This document shows positions 43,421 through 54,931 of a stretch of DNA of 64,000 nt, piece by piece. The stretch spans positions 11,671,343 to 11,735,342 of the forward strand of contig NC_080671.1 in assembly GCF_030247195.1 (NCBI RefSeq). Reading direction: 5' to 3'. The notes beneath the pieces were generated by a model. That model worked only from the letters and a program-made list of their open reading frames with translations. It was not told the origin of the DNA and did no database searches. This DNA is from Topomyia yanbarensis (taxonomy: Eukaryota; Arthropoda; Insecta; Diptera; Culicidae). Positions within the stretch are counted from its first letter, which is position 1. The number at the start of each line of letters is the position of its first letter. A program made the position numbers and the translations under genes.

Positions 43421-43734
43421 ATCTTTTCTTTTGTTTTTTGAAGTAAATATATGTATAAAACTACCCTAAAATTTTGGTTTGATTTTAAACATTATAAGAA
43501 AATTGGCATGACATTCTCGGTGTCGCAATAATTTCGTGTTCGCCCTTTAGCCTGACAGCTAGTATAGAAACAAAATTCAGTGTGCTTCTGAAACCGAACT
43601 TGTCCGAAACTGAATGCGCTGCGTCGGGAGAACGAATGACGAGAAAAATGAACCAAAAATTTCATTAATCGCAGCGGGCATGAATTGAATTTCGTTTCCG
43701 TTCAAGTTCATGCAGGGGTGTCAATTTTTTAAAT

Positions 43735-43885
43735 GTTTGTGTGTGTATGTTTCTGAGATATGGCTGGACCGATTTGCACAAACTTACTCTTGAATGAAAG
43801 GTACAACCTTCCCTTCGGCTGCTATCGATTTCGGTTCGATCGGAATTCCGGTTTCGGAGCTACGGCTTGAAAAGTGCGGCTACAC
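43735..43885 (+). repeat. Dispersed mosquito-type repeat ('GGCTGGACCGATTTGCACAA')
   Basis: GTGTGTATGTTTCTGAGATATGGCTGGACC near 43741 is followed by TGAATGAAAGGTACAACCTT and TTCGGTTCGATCGGAATTCC. It is the clearest copy of the family at 8498-8662 and 26440-26585 (opposite strand). Non-coding. Confidence 0.6.
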
Positions 43886-43889
43886 AGCA

Positions 43890-45345
43890 ATTTTTCATTT
43901 AAACTGGTACCATTATCACTATTTGTTAATGCCGACTAGCTCACGGCTATGCCCACTCAGGATCGACGTTACTACTTACTTCGGGAGGACTCACTGGCCG
44001 TAACTACCTTAGATATCCTATACAATAAAATAAACACAAGGAAACAAAATATCAAAGGAATGTGCCACGAAACATATGGAAGTCAGTAAATCATTTTTGT
44101 TTCATTGTTTCGCGTTATTGGAAGAAAGAAGAGAGGCGGGGGGGGGGGGAATTCGTTGCGGCCGAGCGGGAACAGTAACTTCACGAGAGAGGAAGAATTA
44201 CGACTACCACACATTACTTGTCACTTTACAGCTGACGATTCCTCCTGCATTGTCCTTCAGCTGCTGCGTGCAGTTTCCGGGCATCCATTCGATTGCTGGA
44301 ACGTTTCGTTTTGGGGGACTCACCAGTCGACCACGTAGAAATTGACCAGTGGATTCTCCGGCTAAGATTCTTAGTACGTCTGTCCGATGGGTGTTCCTTC
44401 CTCCCGCTATTCCGATAAGTCCTCTTACTTTCACGCGACGTCCCACGTGCTCACTCCCCGGGCGGCAGCATATCGGATATTGAGCTCTAGCAAGCGGGGG
44501 AGTCCCCGCCGGACCTCACTAGAACCCTCACTTCCAAAACTGTGGCTACCGTCCTTCCGTAGTGTGTGACGATACAATAACGAGCACTCGCCGCTCACCA
44601 GTACGGGGCTCGCCGATCCGTCTTTCGGGGTGAGGTTAAGCAGCAAGCTTTCGATGCCGGGAAATCCTGGACAAAGCACGCGTCCAATCTGACGACCTCA
44701 AACTGCTCCGGATCCTTTTGTGCACCGTCTTTTCTTTAGACGAAAGGCATGATACGTCTTCAAAATCCTGCCATCAGCCATTTTCTACCGAACTCCTCCG
44801 TCTCCACTCGTTTCATTCTTTCTCGTTTTCTTTTTCCTTCTCTCTTTTCCGGAGCTATCGCTAGGTATCAGGGTAACCAACATCGTAGATATGTTTGTGA
44901 TATCGATAAGGCAGAGATGTGAGCCGCATATTCGGATCTAGCCAACGTGGTTGTAATTAGGGTTCAAAGAGAAGGGTAGGGCGGCTTGAAGACCTTTAAT
45001 CAGTCTTCCCAACTACTCATGCGTCCGCAAATGCGACAGAGAGATCGCAGCAAACAGTTTTGTGCGGCATGTTTTTTCCAAGAGCAGGAGAGGTATCACA
45101 AAAGATGAGAATTTTTTTGAGCGCGACCATATAGCAAGCGCATAGAAATTTCATGTACGTACAGTTATATTTTTCGCATCGCATTGGACCTAGAGCGCGG
45201 TTCGAGCGAATTTGCCTCAAGAGACGGTACATCGCGACGCGCTCGTGCTTGTCTCCTAAGATTTGTACCAGTGTGCTGCGATGATTTGTTTCTATGCACT
45301 CATGGCAGAATACACATTTCTTTTGCTAGGGGTATTTTAGGGGCC
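43890..45345. other. No recognised feature over 1.45 kb
   Basis: Contains a G-run near 44138-44149 and a pyrimidine-rich stretch at 44805-44860. Overlapping frames at 44076-44679 on both strands show no domain. The GC-richer part (44130-44700) could derive from an LTR or gene fragment, but I cannot support either. Confidence 0.3.
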
Positions 45346-45363
45346 GTACACCAATTATTTGAG

Positions 45364-45562
45364 TTTGAACAGAGAATGGGCAAAACCGAAAACGAAAAAA
45401 GTAGTTTTCTTCCATACCGTGTGTTAGATCTTCATAAAAATTAATCAGCAGTATACTGCAACAACATTCTACATAAGCTGATTGATTTTTATGAAGATCT
45501 TACACAAGGTGTGGAAAAAACCTGCTTTTTTGTTTTCGATTTCTGCCCATTTTCTGTCCAAC
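45364..45562. repeat. ~200-bp hairpin (palindromic) element
   Basis: GAACAGAGAATGGGCAAAAC near 45367 faces the complement of GCCCATTTTCTGTCC near 45545, and TTAGATCTTCATAAAAATTA near 45424 faces TGATTTTTATGAAGATCTTA near 45482. The arms are about 85 bp each around a ~27-nt loop. No coding. Confidence 0.8.
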
Positions 45563-45569
45563 CTTAAAG

Positions 45570-46105
45570 GAACATTCTTACAAAACATTATCTTTGTGGA
45601 ACGCGAGGGGAGTGACCTTTCTTACATGACATTATATATCTAGTATATAAGATACAATTGTGTAAACAATTAATAACAATTATATTGTCTGAATTGTACC
45701 ACCAAGATGTAGCTAGAAAAAAAAAATCAAATTTCATGGTGAATTATCGTTAAGCAAGAACAGTTAAATTTAAGAACGTCAGAACTTGAATTTAAGCATT
45801 TCGCAGCGCAGTGTCCTGTTTAGAGGCTCGAGTCACAGTACGTCCTACATGTAGTGAAATGTAGGAACCCTTCGTGATGTCATGAAGCAATGTATTGTCA
45901 ATTTTATCCGAGTTATTTGTGTCTCCACCTTGCCCGATCAGACAATCGGTCCACTGGTTCCTAGCCATCAATGGATTCACTTTTTCCAACTTTTTTCGGT
46001 GTTAATTTCCATTCCAATTTCGTGCTTGCTAACTCATTTTGTCATGCGGGAGTGGATGTGTAATGAGGGCGAAAATCCCAAAATCCCGGAAAGCGGTGAC
46101 ACAGT
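45570..46105. other. No recognised feature
   Basis: AT-rich DNA upstream of the I-type LINE remnant. Frames near 45882-46196 run into the LINE and are not separately meaningful. Confidence 0.3.
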
Positions 46106-46186
46106 GGCTACGCAATTACCATTAACGGGTGCACGACGCTCGATCCCACGACTATCGGTAACGAGCAAGGCAGGCACTTCGCCTCC

Positions 46187-47070
46187 TTGTCTGTAGACGC
46201 CGCTCTCCCACCTGCGTTCCTACGCATCAAGCAAAGGGCTGAGAGTAGCCTCGTCCTCTTCGAACCCGATTCAGTGCAAGTGTACAACCGGCCTTTCACC
46301 GGAAGTGAACTGCGTGCAGCATTGGTATCGGTACAAGGTAAGTCTGCCGGACTGGACGATGTTGGCTATCCCCTACTGCAACATTCCCCGCCGGTAGCCA
46401 AGCGGGCGATATTAGACAGCATTAACCGCACTTGGAATGGTGAACCGATGCCCGCCTCATGGAAGGAAGCTCTAGTAATTCCTGTCCCAAAGCGATGCCA
46501 GGGGAACAGAACGTCGGATGACTTCCGCCCAATCAGCCTGCTCCCCTGCCTTGCTAAGACGATGGAGCGAATGGTTAACAGACTGCTGATGGACTTACTG
46601 GAGGAGCGTAAACTCCTGTATCAACGGCAGTTTGCGTTCCGACGTGGAGGAGGAACAGGTGCCTATCTCTCCAGCTAGGGAGAGGTGGTGCGTCAATCCG
46701 TAACTGATGGCCTGCACGCCGATATCGCCATACTCGACGTGGCGAAGGCTTATAATACCGTGTGGCGTCACGGAGTACTGCCAACTGGAGAATCACTGGA
46801 AACATGGGCCACTTCTTGAGCGACTACCTATCTAACCGCACTTTTCGGGTGGGAATCGGAGGTGCCCAATCCGACACCTTTCCGGAGGACAACTGGGTTC
46901 CCCAGGGATCAGTCCTCGCCGTCACACTGTTCCTGGTATCCATGAACTCCTTATTCGCCAACCTACCGGCGGGGATCTACGTGTTCGTGTACGCTGATGA
47001 CATCGTGCTGGTCGCGACGGGAAGGACACCCAGGCACTCATCCACAGCAAGATATTTTACGGTGTGGAGC
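46187..47070 (+). pseudogene. I-type LINE reverse transcriptase (broken)
   Basis: Frame 46187-46678 carries GKSAGLDDVGYPLL, DDFRPISLLPCLAKTMERMV and QFAFRRGGG, then a TAG where the domain should continue. The next stretch reads ADIAILDVAKAYNTVW (first catalytic Asp) before a further shift near 46785. Frame 46762-47073 then gives FLSDYLSNRTFRVGIGG, VPQGSVLAVTLF and FVYADDIVLVATG (catalytic YADD intact). Just after this the sequence jumps to IHSKIFYGVELTSCNM, so most of the thumb is deleted. Non-functional. Confidence 0.85.
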
Positions 47071-47084
47071 TGACGTCCTGTAAT

Positions 47085-48185
47085 ATGGCAGGCTTTATCA
47101 ACATTTTAAGCCCTCTATATCACGGGCCAATCCGCGCTGCTTCTGGCTTGCTCCCCAGCACGCCTGCTGAAGCGGCCTGCGTGAAGGCCGGGACCCTACC
47201 CCTTCGTTAGGCAGCTGCACTCACCATCGCCAGAAGAGTACTGAGATTTTTGGAGCGGTCAGCCGGAGATGACTTTCTGTTACGGACGGTCACCGAGTTC
47301 GTGACAGGGCCTGGCATGACCGCGGACCCAATCTTGACACAAGCTTGTCAATAGAGCTGAGGGCCGACGCTGACAGTAGTAAGGCCAGGGCCAAATATAA
47401 CCGACTGATGGCTACAAAGTATAAAAATCACTTGCGGATATTCACCGATGGTTCCAAGAGCGGTGATGAGGTTGGAATAGGAGTGAGTGGAATAGAGACA
47501 GGACTCTTCTTTCGCCTACCGGCGCCATGCTCGGTGTTTTCTGCCGAAGCGTCGGCCATCGCGCTTGCCTTGGTACAGAAACCGGAAGATAGACCCGTCG
47601 TTGTACTGTCTGACTCTCTGGCGGTCATATCCACCCTCGAGTCGGGGAAATCCCGCCACCCCTTCATCCAGGCCATCGAGGCCGAGCATGACCCACTCAC
47701 CACAATTTGTTGGATCCCCGATCACTGCAGCATCGACGGTAATGAAAAGGCTGATCGTCTGGCGGCCAGGAGAAGACACACTAGCCGACGTCTCACTCGA
47801 CTCGTCCCGACCGCAGATATTTTGGGCCAGCTGAAGTCAGGGATTAACGAAGCCTTCGTACGCCACTAGCGTGGCAGCACCGGACACCTTCAGCGAATCA
47901 AAGGCTCACCCGACCGCTGGACAGACCGGACTGATAGGAGGGAACAACGAGTACTGTCGCGGCTCAGATTAGGGCATACGAAGGTCTCTCATGCTCACTC
48001 CGTATCGCGTGTTCCCCCACCAACATGCGTTACATGTGGTACCCGAACCACTGTGGAACACTTTCTAGTGAACTGTCCAGAGTTAGCCGACCTACCGCTC
48101 TCCATTAGAGAGATCCTTGCAAACGACACCGCCCGAGAAGAAATGTTACTGGCCTTTCTGAAGGACGCGGGATTACTCGACTAGC
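47085..48185 (+). pseudogene. I-type LINE connection, RNase H and C-terminal zinc domain
   Basis: After broken connection sequence (SGLLPSTPAEAA near 47135), the frame 47345-47869 encodes an RNase H domain with all four acidic positions recognisable: IFTDGSKSGDEVG, FSAEASAIALAL, VVLSDSLAVISTL and GNEKADRLAA. A stop at 47867-47869 interrupts it. The same frame continues to CVTCGTRTTVEHFLVNC near 48035, a CX2C..HX4C zinc motif, and ends LLAFLKDAGLLD at about 48183. RNase H removes the RNA strand after reverse transcription. Confidence 0.85.
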
Positions 48186-48286
48186 TCTAAAGGTGTCACT
48201 TGTGCTACGAACCATGAACAATATTAAAATTATAATGTTATGTTATTATCGAAATTTCAAAGGCGAATGATCATTGGGTTAAAGCC

Positions 48287-48477
<191 letters not shown>

Positions 48478-48584
48478 CTTTTCACAAAATTGTTCGCCAG
48501 CTTGTAAAAAATCATTATTTGAAAAAATGCAACAGAATATAAAAAGTTTTGTTCCAATACCGTCAACCTTACCTTACCGGGGGC

Positions 48585-49215
48585 TCAGAAAAATATTTTA
48601 CGAACCCGTAGTCTGGATGTGAACGTTGAACATTACTTTTTTTTAGCATAGAAGTTTTTTTAGATTTCCGTAGTATGCCCATCCCTAGCAAGTAAATTTT
48701 CATCATCTTTGGATTAACATGATATTTTTTCCAAGGTCACAAGAGAACTTGCTGACCGATCCACTGTTTCAACCTTTAGAGATTTTTAAAGAAATGAAAA
48801 AATGTCACCTTTAGATTTTTCCGTATTTTGCGCATAAAAATTGACCATCAATTTACAACGATTTTCTTTTGACAACTCCACTTTCTGAACTAAACGAGGT
48901 TCGTGTACCGATGAATGAAAATCCAAAACAAACCGGGTGCCATGTAAGCGAAACGACGTGTGGTTTTCTTGCATCGCCAGAAAAATAACCAGGTGCCAAC
49001 CCGAACATTGTGCAGATATTGAAATTTTCAAATTGAAAACACGTTAAGGAAATTAATTTGCTAAACCACACCAGTACAAAGCTGGTGTTCATCTCCATTT
49101 CACATCCAAATCGCATGAGACGAGCGCGCCGCGCTAGAGATGCGATGGGAATACATGAAACTCCCGCTTGGCCTAATGCGATGTGAACGTGAAAAATGCG
49201 ACACATCAGATTATT
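48585..49215 (-). repeat. Dispersed repeat shared with 29612-29972 (longer copy)
   Basis: On the minus strand it reads GCGGGAGTTTCATGTATTCC ... CACCAGCTTTGTACTGGTGT ... ACTACGGGTTC as in the other copy, plus about 240 bp absent there (about 48785-49012) and about 35 bp absent between CTGATGTG and GCGGGAG. A 131-codon minus frame (48853-49248) crosses it, but I recognise no domain, so I do not call it a protein. The family is unknown. Confidence 0.75.
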
Positions 49216-49378
49216 TTGCGAGGGTGCATATGCGGTGCGTATTCTCATGAGAAAAGAACAAGCTCATAGCATGCGCTGGGCCATTCTTGTGAGCATGAGA
49301 GTAAAAATATCGCGCGCAAAAAATTATAGCGCGCGTGCATCATGTCTGCCCATTTGATGAATTTGATAACTTATTTAG

Positions 49379-50340
49379 GGGAACTGGTGGTAAAATGAAC
49401 ACGTTAAGCAAAGTCATTATTTTCTAACTAATAAGTGATTGAGATACTACAATCACCTCATACGTTTCTTGTTAGACATGTTTTGTACATACTTGGTGAA
49501 AATATTTCGACATAAACACAAGTTTTCAAACATTATTCTTGATTTCAAAACATGTCCAAAAAAGAGACATGTTTATAGCGTGTGGGTAAAATGAACATGT
49601 GCTGGTGGTAAAATGAACACCTTCTAGTGACCTGCAAAATGTACTGTATGTATGCAATGCTTAGCGTTGAAAAGCAATTTCCGAGCAATGCTGATGTCCC
49701 AGCGGCTCATGAGCATTGCATACACACAGGGCATTTTGTAGGCAAAAAAACTTGTCACGGAAAAATTAAATTTTCATGTAATACTAACCAATTTACAATT
49801 CTGTGACATGGAAACACATCTACAAAATTGGGGTTATCCATAGGTGTTTAAAATTTAAGGATCTGTTGGAGAACAGTGAAGATATAGCAACTTGAACATA
49901 GCAATTAATTTTGAGGCTTGGTACTTGGAGCAGCAAGATGGTTCATATTACCCCCACTACAACCTGTTCATTTTACCCCCTAAGACATTTTATTTTCTAA
50001 CAGCCGTTCCGATTGAGCTAATTTGTCCTGATCCCTACTTATTGCTGTGAAATATCTGCAAGAGGTTCAACTACTGTCATGTAACACCATTTTCACAATA
50101 AAATTAAAATTTCACCGCAAAAGACCTTATATTCTACATGCCGAATTTAACATCAGCGACAAACATGAATGCCGATTTTGGTTTTCATCATATTTATTTC
50201 ACATTCGACAGCTTTTTATCAAAAGAAATTATTTCAATATCCTTTGAATACTTGGCAGGTCACGTTTCTGTGAAGTTTGTTCTAAATTTAATTAACATTG
50301 ACTTGATTTGGCTACCTGTTCATTTTACCCACAAGTCCCC
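49379..50340. mobile_element. 962-bp TA-flanked non-autonomous DNA transposon
   Basis: The ends are imperfect inverted repeats: GGGAACTGGTGGTAAAATGA at the left, and at the right the complement of GGGGACTTGTGGGTAAAATG. TA dinucleotides flank both sides (49377-49378 and 50341-50342). The core word GGTAAAATGAACA recurs inside at about 49590 and 49610 in the same orientation and as TGTTCATTTTACC near 49967, so subterminal repeats exist. No transposase. Tc1/mariner-like by its TA duplication. Confidence 0.8.
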
Positions 50341-50344
50341 TACA

Positions 50345-52530
50345 TTTTTTGCTCAGTATTTTTTTAATTTTATTTGATCATTAAAGATTTTCTATAATTT
50401 ATTCAGTTTAGTCGAGGTTTTATTCGTGCATGTCACAAAACTGTGTAAATCTCGTTTCTAATTGGGTTCCAACTTAGCCTGAGTTCTGCAAAGTAATGAA
50501 TGATCCAACAGTGATATGTTTAAGAAATGTCTCATCTCAATGCGAAAATACATCCATAAATTTATATCTTCAGAAACCTTCTTGAAAAAAAACTTTTTTC
50601 AGCCTTGGCTTTATCAGGATTTGCAAAAAGGCATCATGCCCCGGCTGCCCTAGCCAACGAAGCAATGTATCTTCGCTTGCATTTCCAGCTCAAATTCAAA
50701 GAATGCTAAATTTATCTACTAACTGCTGAGTTCACCTTTTCCACAATTCGCGGTAGCGTCCACCCCAAACCACCCCCTCCCGAAAGCACGATGTCCGCTG
50801 GTGCTTTTACTCCACGGAATGAATAATAAACGAGCGCGACCTCTTTGAACTACCCCCTTCCGTGGCCGGGTACAACAAGGAATACAACCAGGGATGGCCT
50901 TTGTGTGCTGTGGACGGTTGGTGTTCGTGAGTTACGAGTGGCTTTCGGTTGGTTGAATTCAACGCTGCTGCGAATCCGCCGCGGAGTTACAGAACGATTC
51001 GCGGGGAAATATGTTTACCCGTGGAAAATTGTCTTATCGCCACGAACCATAGACAAACATTAACAGCAGCAGTAGCAGAAGCAGCGAACTGGCATGTGAC
51101 GTGACCGGGGTTGGGGATGGCATCCGAAGGAAGTGTGGTGTTGAAATGGTTGTTGTTTTGCCACCAAACGCAGCGCAACGACTTTGGAATAAAAAGCCAT
51201 TAAAGTGGGAATTATCGTACGTGGAGGAATACCTTTTATGGAATTTGTTCCTGCTCCTACCGGCGGCGATGTATGCCACGGTGAACTCCGTAATGGATGG
51301 AGAACCAAGTGCTGACTACATTCTTCCCGAGGTGCAACCAAAGCAAAGCAAATGGGAGGTTATTTATTTTCGCTGACCTCGCACACCATATGTTTTGGAA
51401 TATTTTATGAGTCCCGAAGAACAATGTACCTGTGCTGTGCTGCTTCATCTGCGATAAGACCGCGTCTTGTTGATTGAATTATGCTAATTATCTCGTTCGA
51501 CCCATCAACAGACTCGCGCTCGATTCGAAGTTGTTTTTAACTTGCGCACGGAAACTCCGATCGGAATGCCAGGCGAATCATTCTTGGACGAAATTCTTCA
51601 CTCTTGTAATTTCCTAATACGAAAATCAATTAGTCTCACCTTTATTTCACTCCCGATCGGAAACAGTCGTCAAACCAAATTGGTTCGCTAACCAAAAATT
51701 GTTTACTTTGAAGCTGCGCTGCACCCATGGCTAAAATGCATGTAATTCTTATTTTTGTAAAAATTACAATATAAGAAAAAATATTGAAAATTTTTTAACG
51801 TATCCCACCACTAAAGCAATGGAGCTAAGCATAATTACACTGAACGATCTTTCAAATTGTTATGGAACTTTCTTCGGATCCAGCCCACTGTGAATCGCGC
51901 CGTCCGCCGTCTACCGTCCGAAAAGAGGGACTGCATTTCATCACGAAAATATGCACCGCTGGGACGTTGCACGCGAAAATACCTTTTCGCCACTTTTCAT
52001 CGACCGTTTAGGCTGAAGGTGAAACGAGCCTTCTTCTACCATCACCTATAATACACCTCTCGACTTGGTGGAGGAAGTTCGCGCAGCCGGGCGTGTTGTT
52101 GATCATTGCAAACAAGTTGGAAATTGCTGGCAGAAATTACCGGCTTCACGAGTTCAGGCGAGAATGAGGCGGCGACGGTGACGGCGGCGGCGATGGCAGC
52201 AAACAGGCGCAGTTCGGTGCAGGAGGCATTTTTTGTTTGCACTTATTTATGAGTGAACTCGCGCTGAATAAAGCCATAAATTATAATAGGGGGTGTTTGT
52301 GTAGTCAGCCGCAACGGCCGACACTGTCCGGAATGGGTGTTATTTGTCGGCTCGCGGTGTTGTTCGACGGCGGTGCTGATTAGGAAACAAGGCTACTATT
52401 AACGGCCCAAAGGTTCCTTATCCTTACTGCAATGGAAACTACTCATTACGGTGTTCATTTTGCGGTTTCAAAAGGAGTATCTAGTAATTGAGTTCTACAA
52501 GATGACGACACGAATGAACTCATAATGAAT
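50345..52530. other. No recognised feature over 2.2 kb
   Basis: Overlapping frames at 50845-51376 on both strands, and (GCA)-rich text near 51065-51085, are the only points of interest. The 91-codon plus frame 51101-51376 has a hydrophobic segment (YLLWNLFLLLPAAMYATV) but no recognised family, and a (GGC)-rich run lies at 52165-52195. A host exon cannot be excluded. Confidence 0.3.
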
Positions 52531-52539
52531 AAAGTTCAT

Positions 52540-52665
52540 GTTTGACAATTCTCGGTGGTTTGTTTACTTTGTCACTTGCGTGAGTGCGAGGGCAACGGGT
52601 GCTCATCTGTTACATTCGAACTCACGTAGCTTTCATGTAAACAAACCACCGAGAATTGTCAAACG
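52540..52665. mobile_element. 126-bp MITE with 8-bp target duplication (hAT-like)
   Basis: A perfect 27-bp inverted repeat (TTTGACAATTCTCGGTGGTT onward at 52541-52567, complement at 52637-52663) is flanked by identical 8-bp direct repeats AAGTTCAT at 52532-52539 and 52666-52673. An 8-bp duplication points to the hAT superfamily. Interior ~69 bp, non-coding. The perfect stem suggests a young insertion. Confidence 0.85.
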
Positions 52666-52674
52666 AAGTTCATC

Positions 52675-53125
52675 CGGCTCATTTTGTAGGGTTATGTCGG
52701 TTGGTGTAAAACCTAATACGCCAATTTTGAAGTTTATTATTCAATTTCGTATTTCAGTCTTGTCTTGAAATCGAAAAATTTAATAAAACTGGTGTAGCGA
52801 TAGCATAAAAATAAAACCTCGCCAACGCTTTTGGTGGTTGACTCACGTAGGAAATAATAATAGAAACATATATCACTAAGGTACTTGAATAGCGTTGAAT
52901 CGGAAAAAATAGCGAGGGGGTTTGAGTTTTGATTTTGTAATGGACTTTGTTCATTATACATCACTACAGGTGAAGGTTGATTAATTTCGAGCCTGTGTTA
53001 AGATGTAGAAGTTGAACCAATGTTTCAAAGTGGTTTCAGATCCCATCTAGGGGACACTTTTTTCCTTAAAGTTGGCACAGGCTGTACATTTTAAAGATGA
53101 TGACAAAGAACACAGTCCTGACAAA
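52675..53125. other. No recognised feature
   Basis: AT-rich DNA between the MITE and the LOA-like LINE leader. Small minus frames at 52737-52964 are without domains. Confidence 0.3.
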
Positions 53126-53596
53126 TGGCGCTAAACAATACAACAACATATTTTGAAACTCATTCGTAACCGAACTTTGTACCGAGAAAAAAGTGCTTTT
53201 TGTTCTCTCCGGTGTGGTTTAGTTTTTTCGGTAGTACGAAGGTGCTTGCTGTGGCAGAGGCTGCAGTAAAGCATTACTAATAAACAGTCCCGCGAGTGAT
53301 AATTATTACCTACGATATCGGTGAAGGTAGTGCAGTGAAGTGCGTTACTAAACAGTTTTCTTGCCTGAAAGACGGCTTTGTTTAGACGAGCTATATCAGC
53401 TCTCTACTGTGTGAAGGTCACGCGGGTGACGGATAAAACAAACGAAGGATCAATTCACCTACCATCTCGTCAGGAACCAACTGGTGAAGTGTTTCGTTTT
53501 TTAACTTTTCTTATCGATTTTTTTTATTATTGTTTTTGATTTTTTAATTTGATTTAAGTTAAACAGAGCGGCCGAGCGTGTTGCTCCCGCAACAAA

Positions 53597-54871
53597 ATGG
53601 AACAAACAGAAGGATCACCCTCCGAATACGAATCTTATGGGGAAGAGGAACGTATATCTGATTCGGAGACAGATAATGTTATGGTCGATCCACTTCCCCC
53701 ACTTTCCCCCAATGTCTCACAGCCCCCCCGAGTCAAGGTTTACCAGGATGGATCCGCTGGTCCTTGGGTGGTATACTTTCGGCCCAAAAATAAACCGTTA
53801 AACAGCATAACTGTTGCACGGGAGCTGACAAAACGTTACTCGGCCGTAACCGAGATTAAAAAGGTTCAGTCAGATAAACTGCGCGTAGTCGTTACTGACT
53901 TGAAACAGGCCAATGATATCGTTAGCAATAGCCTCTTTACGCTGGAGTATCGCGTCTACATCCCTTCTCGTGATGTGGAGATCAACGGTGTGGTAAGTGA
54001 TGCGGGTCTAACTGTCGATGATCTGATGAATGATGGGGCTGGCCGCTTTAAGGACCCTAACCATCAATCAGTTAAGATTTTGGAGTGCAAGCAATTGCAC
54101 TCAAAGTCCATCGAAGATGGGAATTACTATCCATCAGACTCGTTTCGCGTAACCTTCGCCGGATCTGCACTTCCGAGCTACGTTGAAGTGGGAGGAGCTC
54201 GTCTACCTGTACGCCTGTTTGTACCGCGGGTCAACAGCAACAAGCAACGGTGCGGTAAATGTTGGGAACGCCATGCGGATGATACTTGCAGTATGCCCGC
54301 TGAGAGGTGTGTTTACTGTGGGGAGAATCCGCATGAACTTTTGACATGCCCAATGTACAAACTTCGCGCGGATAAACTGAAGCGATCCGCCAAAGATCGT
54401 TCCAGACGCTCTTACGCAGAAATGCTTAAAAGAGCTGTTCCACTTATCTCCGAAAACCCATTCGCTCTCTTGCCAACTGACGATAACGCCTCTAACAACC
54501 CTTGCGAGGGGCATTCTTTGGCTCCGCTTGGAAACTCTAGGAAAAGACCTAATCAAAACTCACCTGAACTTCCTCGTAAGGGTCCTAGGTTGTCCCAAAC
54601 AAGGGTACAAAATAAAAATAATTCATCAACTGGAAGTGCTGGTACAAATCCGAAGATAATACCTCCTGGTTTTGGGAAATTGAGATACAACCAGGAGTTC
54701 CCTGCACTCCCCGGGGCACCAAAAATCCCAAGTGCTCCAATTTTACAGTCAGAAACTCAACCTAAAACGGGATTCCTTAAATTTTCTGACATTTTGGACT
54801 GGATATTCACAGCTTTCAACATTACTGATCCTCTGAAAAGCTTGCTGATTGCTATATTCTACCAACAGTAA
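53597..54871 (+). CDS. LOA-like ORF1: gag-like zinc-knuckle protein (424 aa)
   Basis: The reading frame is uninterrupted from ATG (preceded by CAACAAA, a good insect start context) to TAA. The N-terminus is acidic (EEERISDSETDN). Residues about 55-210 form a conserved gag-like region (GPWVVYFRPKNKPLNSI, NYYPSDSFRVTFAG). Two zinc knuckles follow: CGKCWERHADDTC at 219-231 (CX2CX3HX4C) and CVYCGENPHELLTC at 238-251 (CX2CX4HX4C). The C-terminal part is basic and Pro/Asn-rich and ends with a hydrophobic helix (ITDPLKSLLIAIFYQQ). LINE ORF1 proteins bind the element RNA. It may still be translatable even though ORF2 is broken. Confidence 0.85.
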   Translation: MEQTEGSPSEYESYGEEERISDSETDNVMVDPLPPLSPNVSQPPRVKVYQDGSAGPWVVYFRPKNKPLNSITVARELTKRYSAVTEIKKVQSDKLRVVVTDLKQANDIVSNSLFTLEYRVYIPSRDVEINGVVSDAGLTVDDLMNDGAGRFKDPNHQSVKILECKQLHSKSIEDGNYYPSDSFRVTFAGSALPSYVEVGGARLPVRLFVPRVNSNKQRCGKCWERHADDTCSMPAERCVYCGENPHELLTCPMYKLRADKLKRSAKDRSRRSYAEMLKRAVPLISENPFALLPTDDNASNNPCEGHSLAPLGNSRKRPNQNSPELPRKGPRLSQTRVQNKNNSSTGSAGTNPKIIPPGFGKLRYNQEFPALPGAPKIPSAPILQSETQPKTGFLKFSDILDWIFTAFNITDPLKSLLIAIFYQQ

Positions 54872-54931
54872 GAACATTTTTAAAACAGTTGACTGAACAA
54901 TGGCCCCTCCTTACAGCGATCGTATCCTTCG

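Larger units (their letters stand above)
37051..43547 (+). mobile_element. ITmD37E mariner-type transposon, interrupted by an R1-like LINE
   Basis: Terminal inverted repeats begin AAGGGCGAACACGAAATTAT at 37051 and end with the exact complement at 43547 (27 bp identical through TGCGACA). Both ends are flanked by TA (37049-37050 and 43548-43549), the hallmark duplication of Tc1/mariner elements. Without the nested LINE (37693-43220 plus one 13-bp duplication) the transposon would be about 0.96 kb. It contains one internally deleted, frameshifted transposase gene, so it is non-autonomous. Confidence 0.93.

Noticed and set aside
42958..43446. 162-codon plus frame as a gene
   Set aside because: It fuses the antisense of the R1-like 5' UTR with the shifted 3' end of the mariner transposase.
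48853..49248. 131-codon minus frame as an integrated viral or cellular gene
   Set aside because: The underlying DNA is a dispersed repeat with a second, internally deleted copy at 29.6 kb, and no protein family is recognisable.
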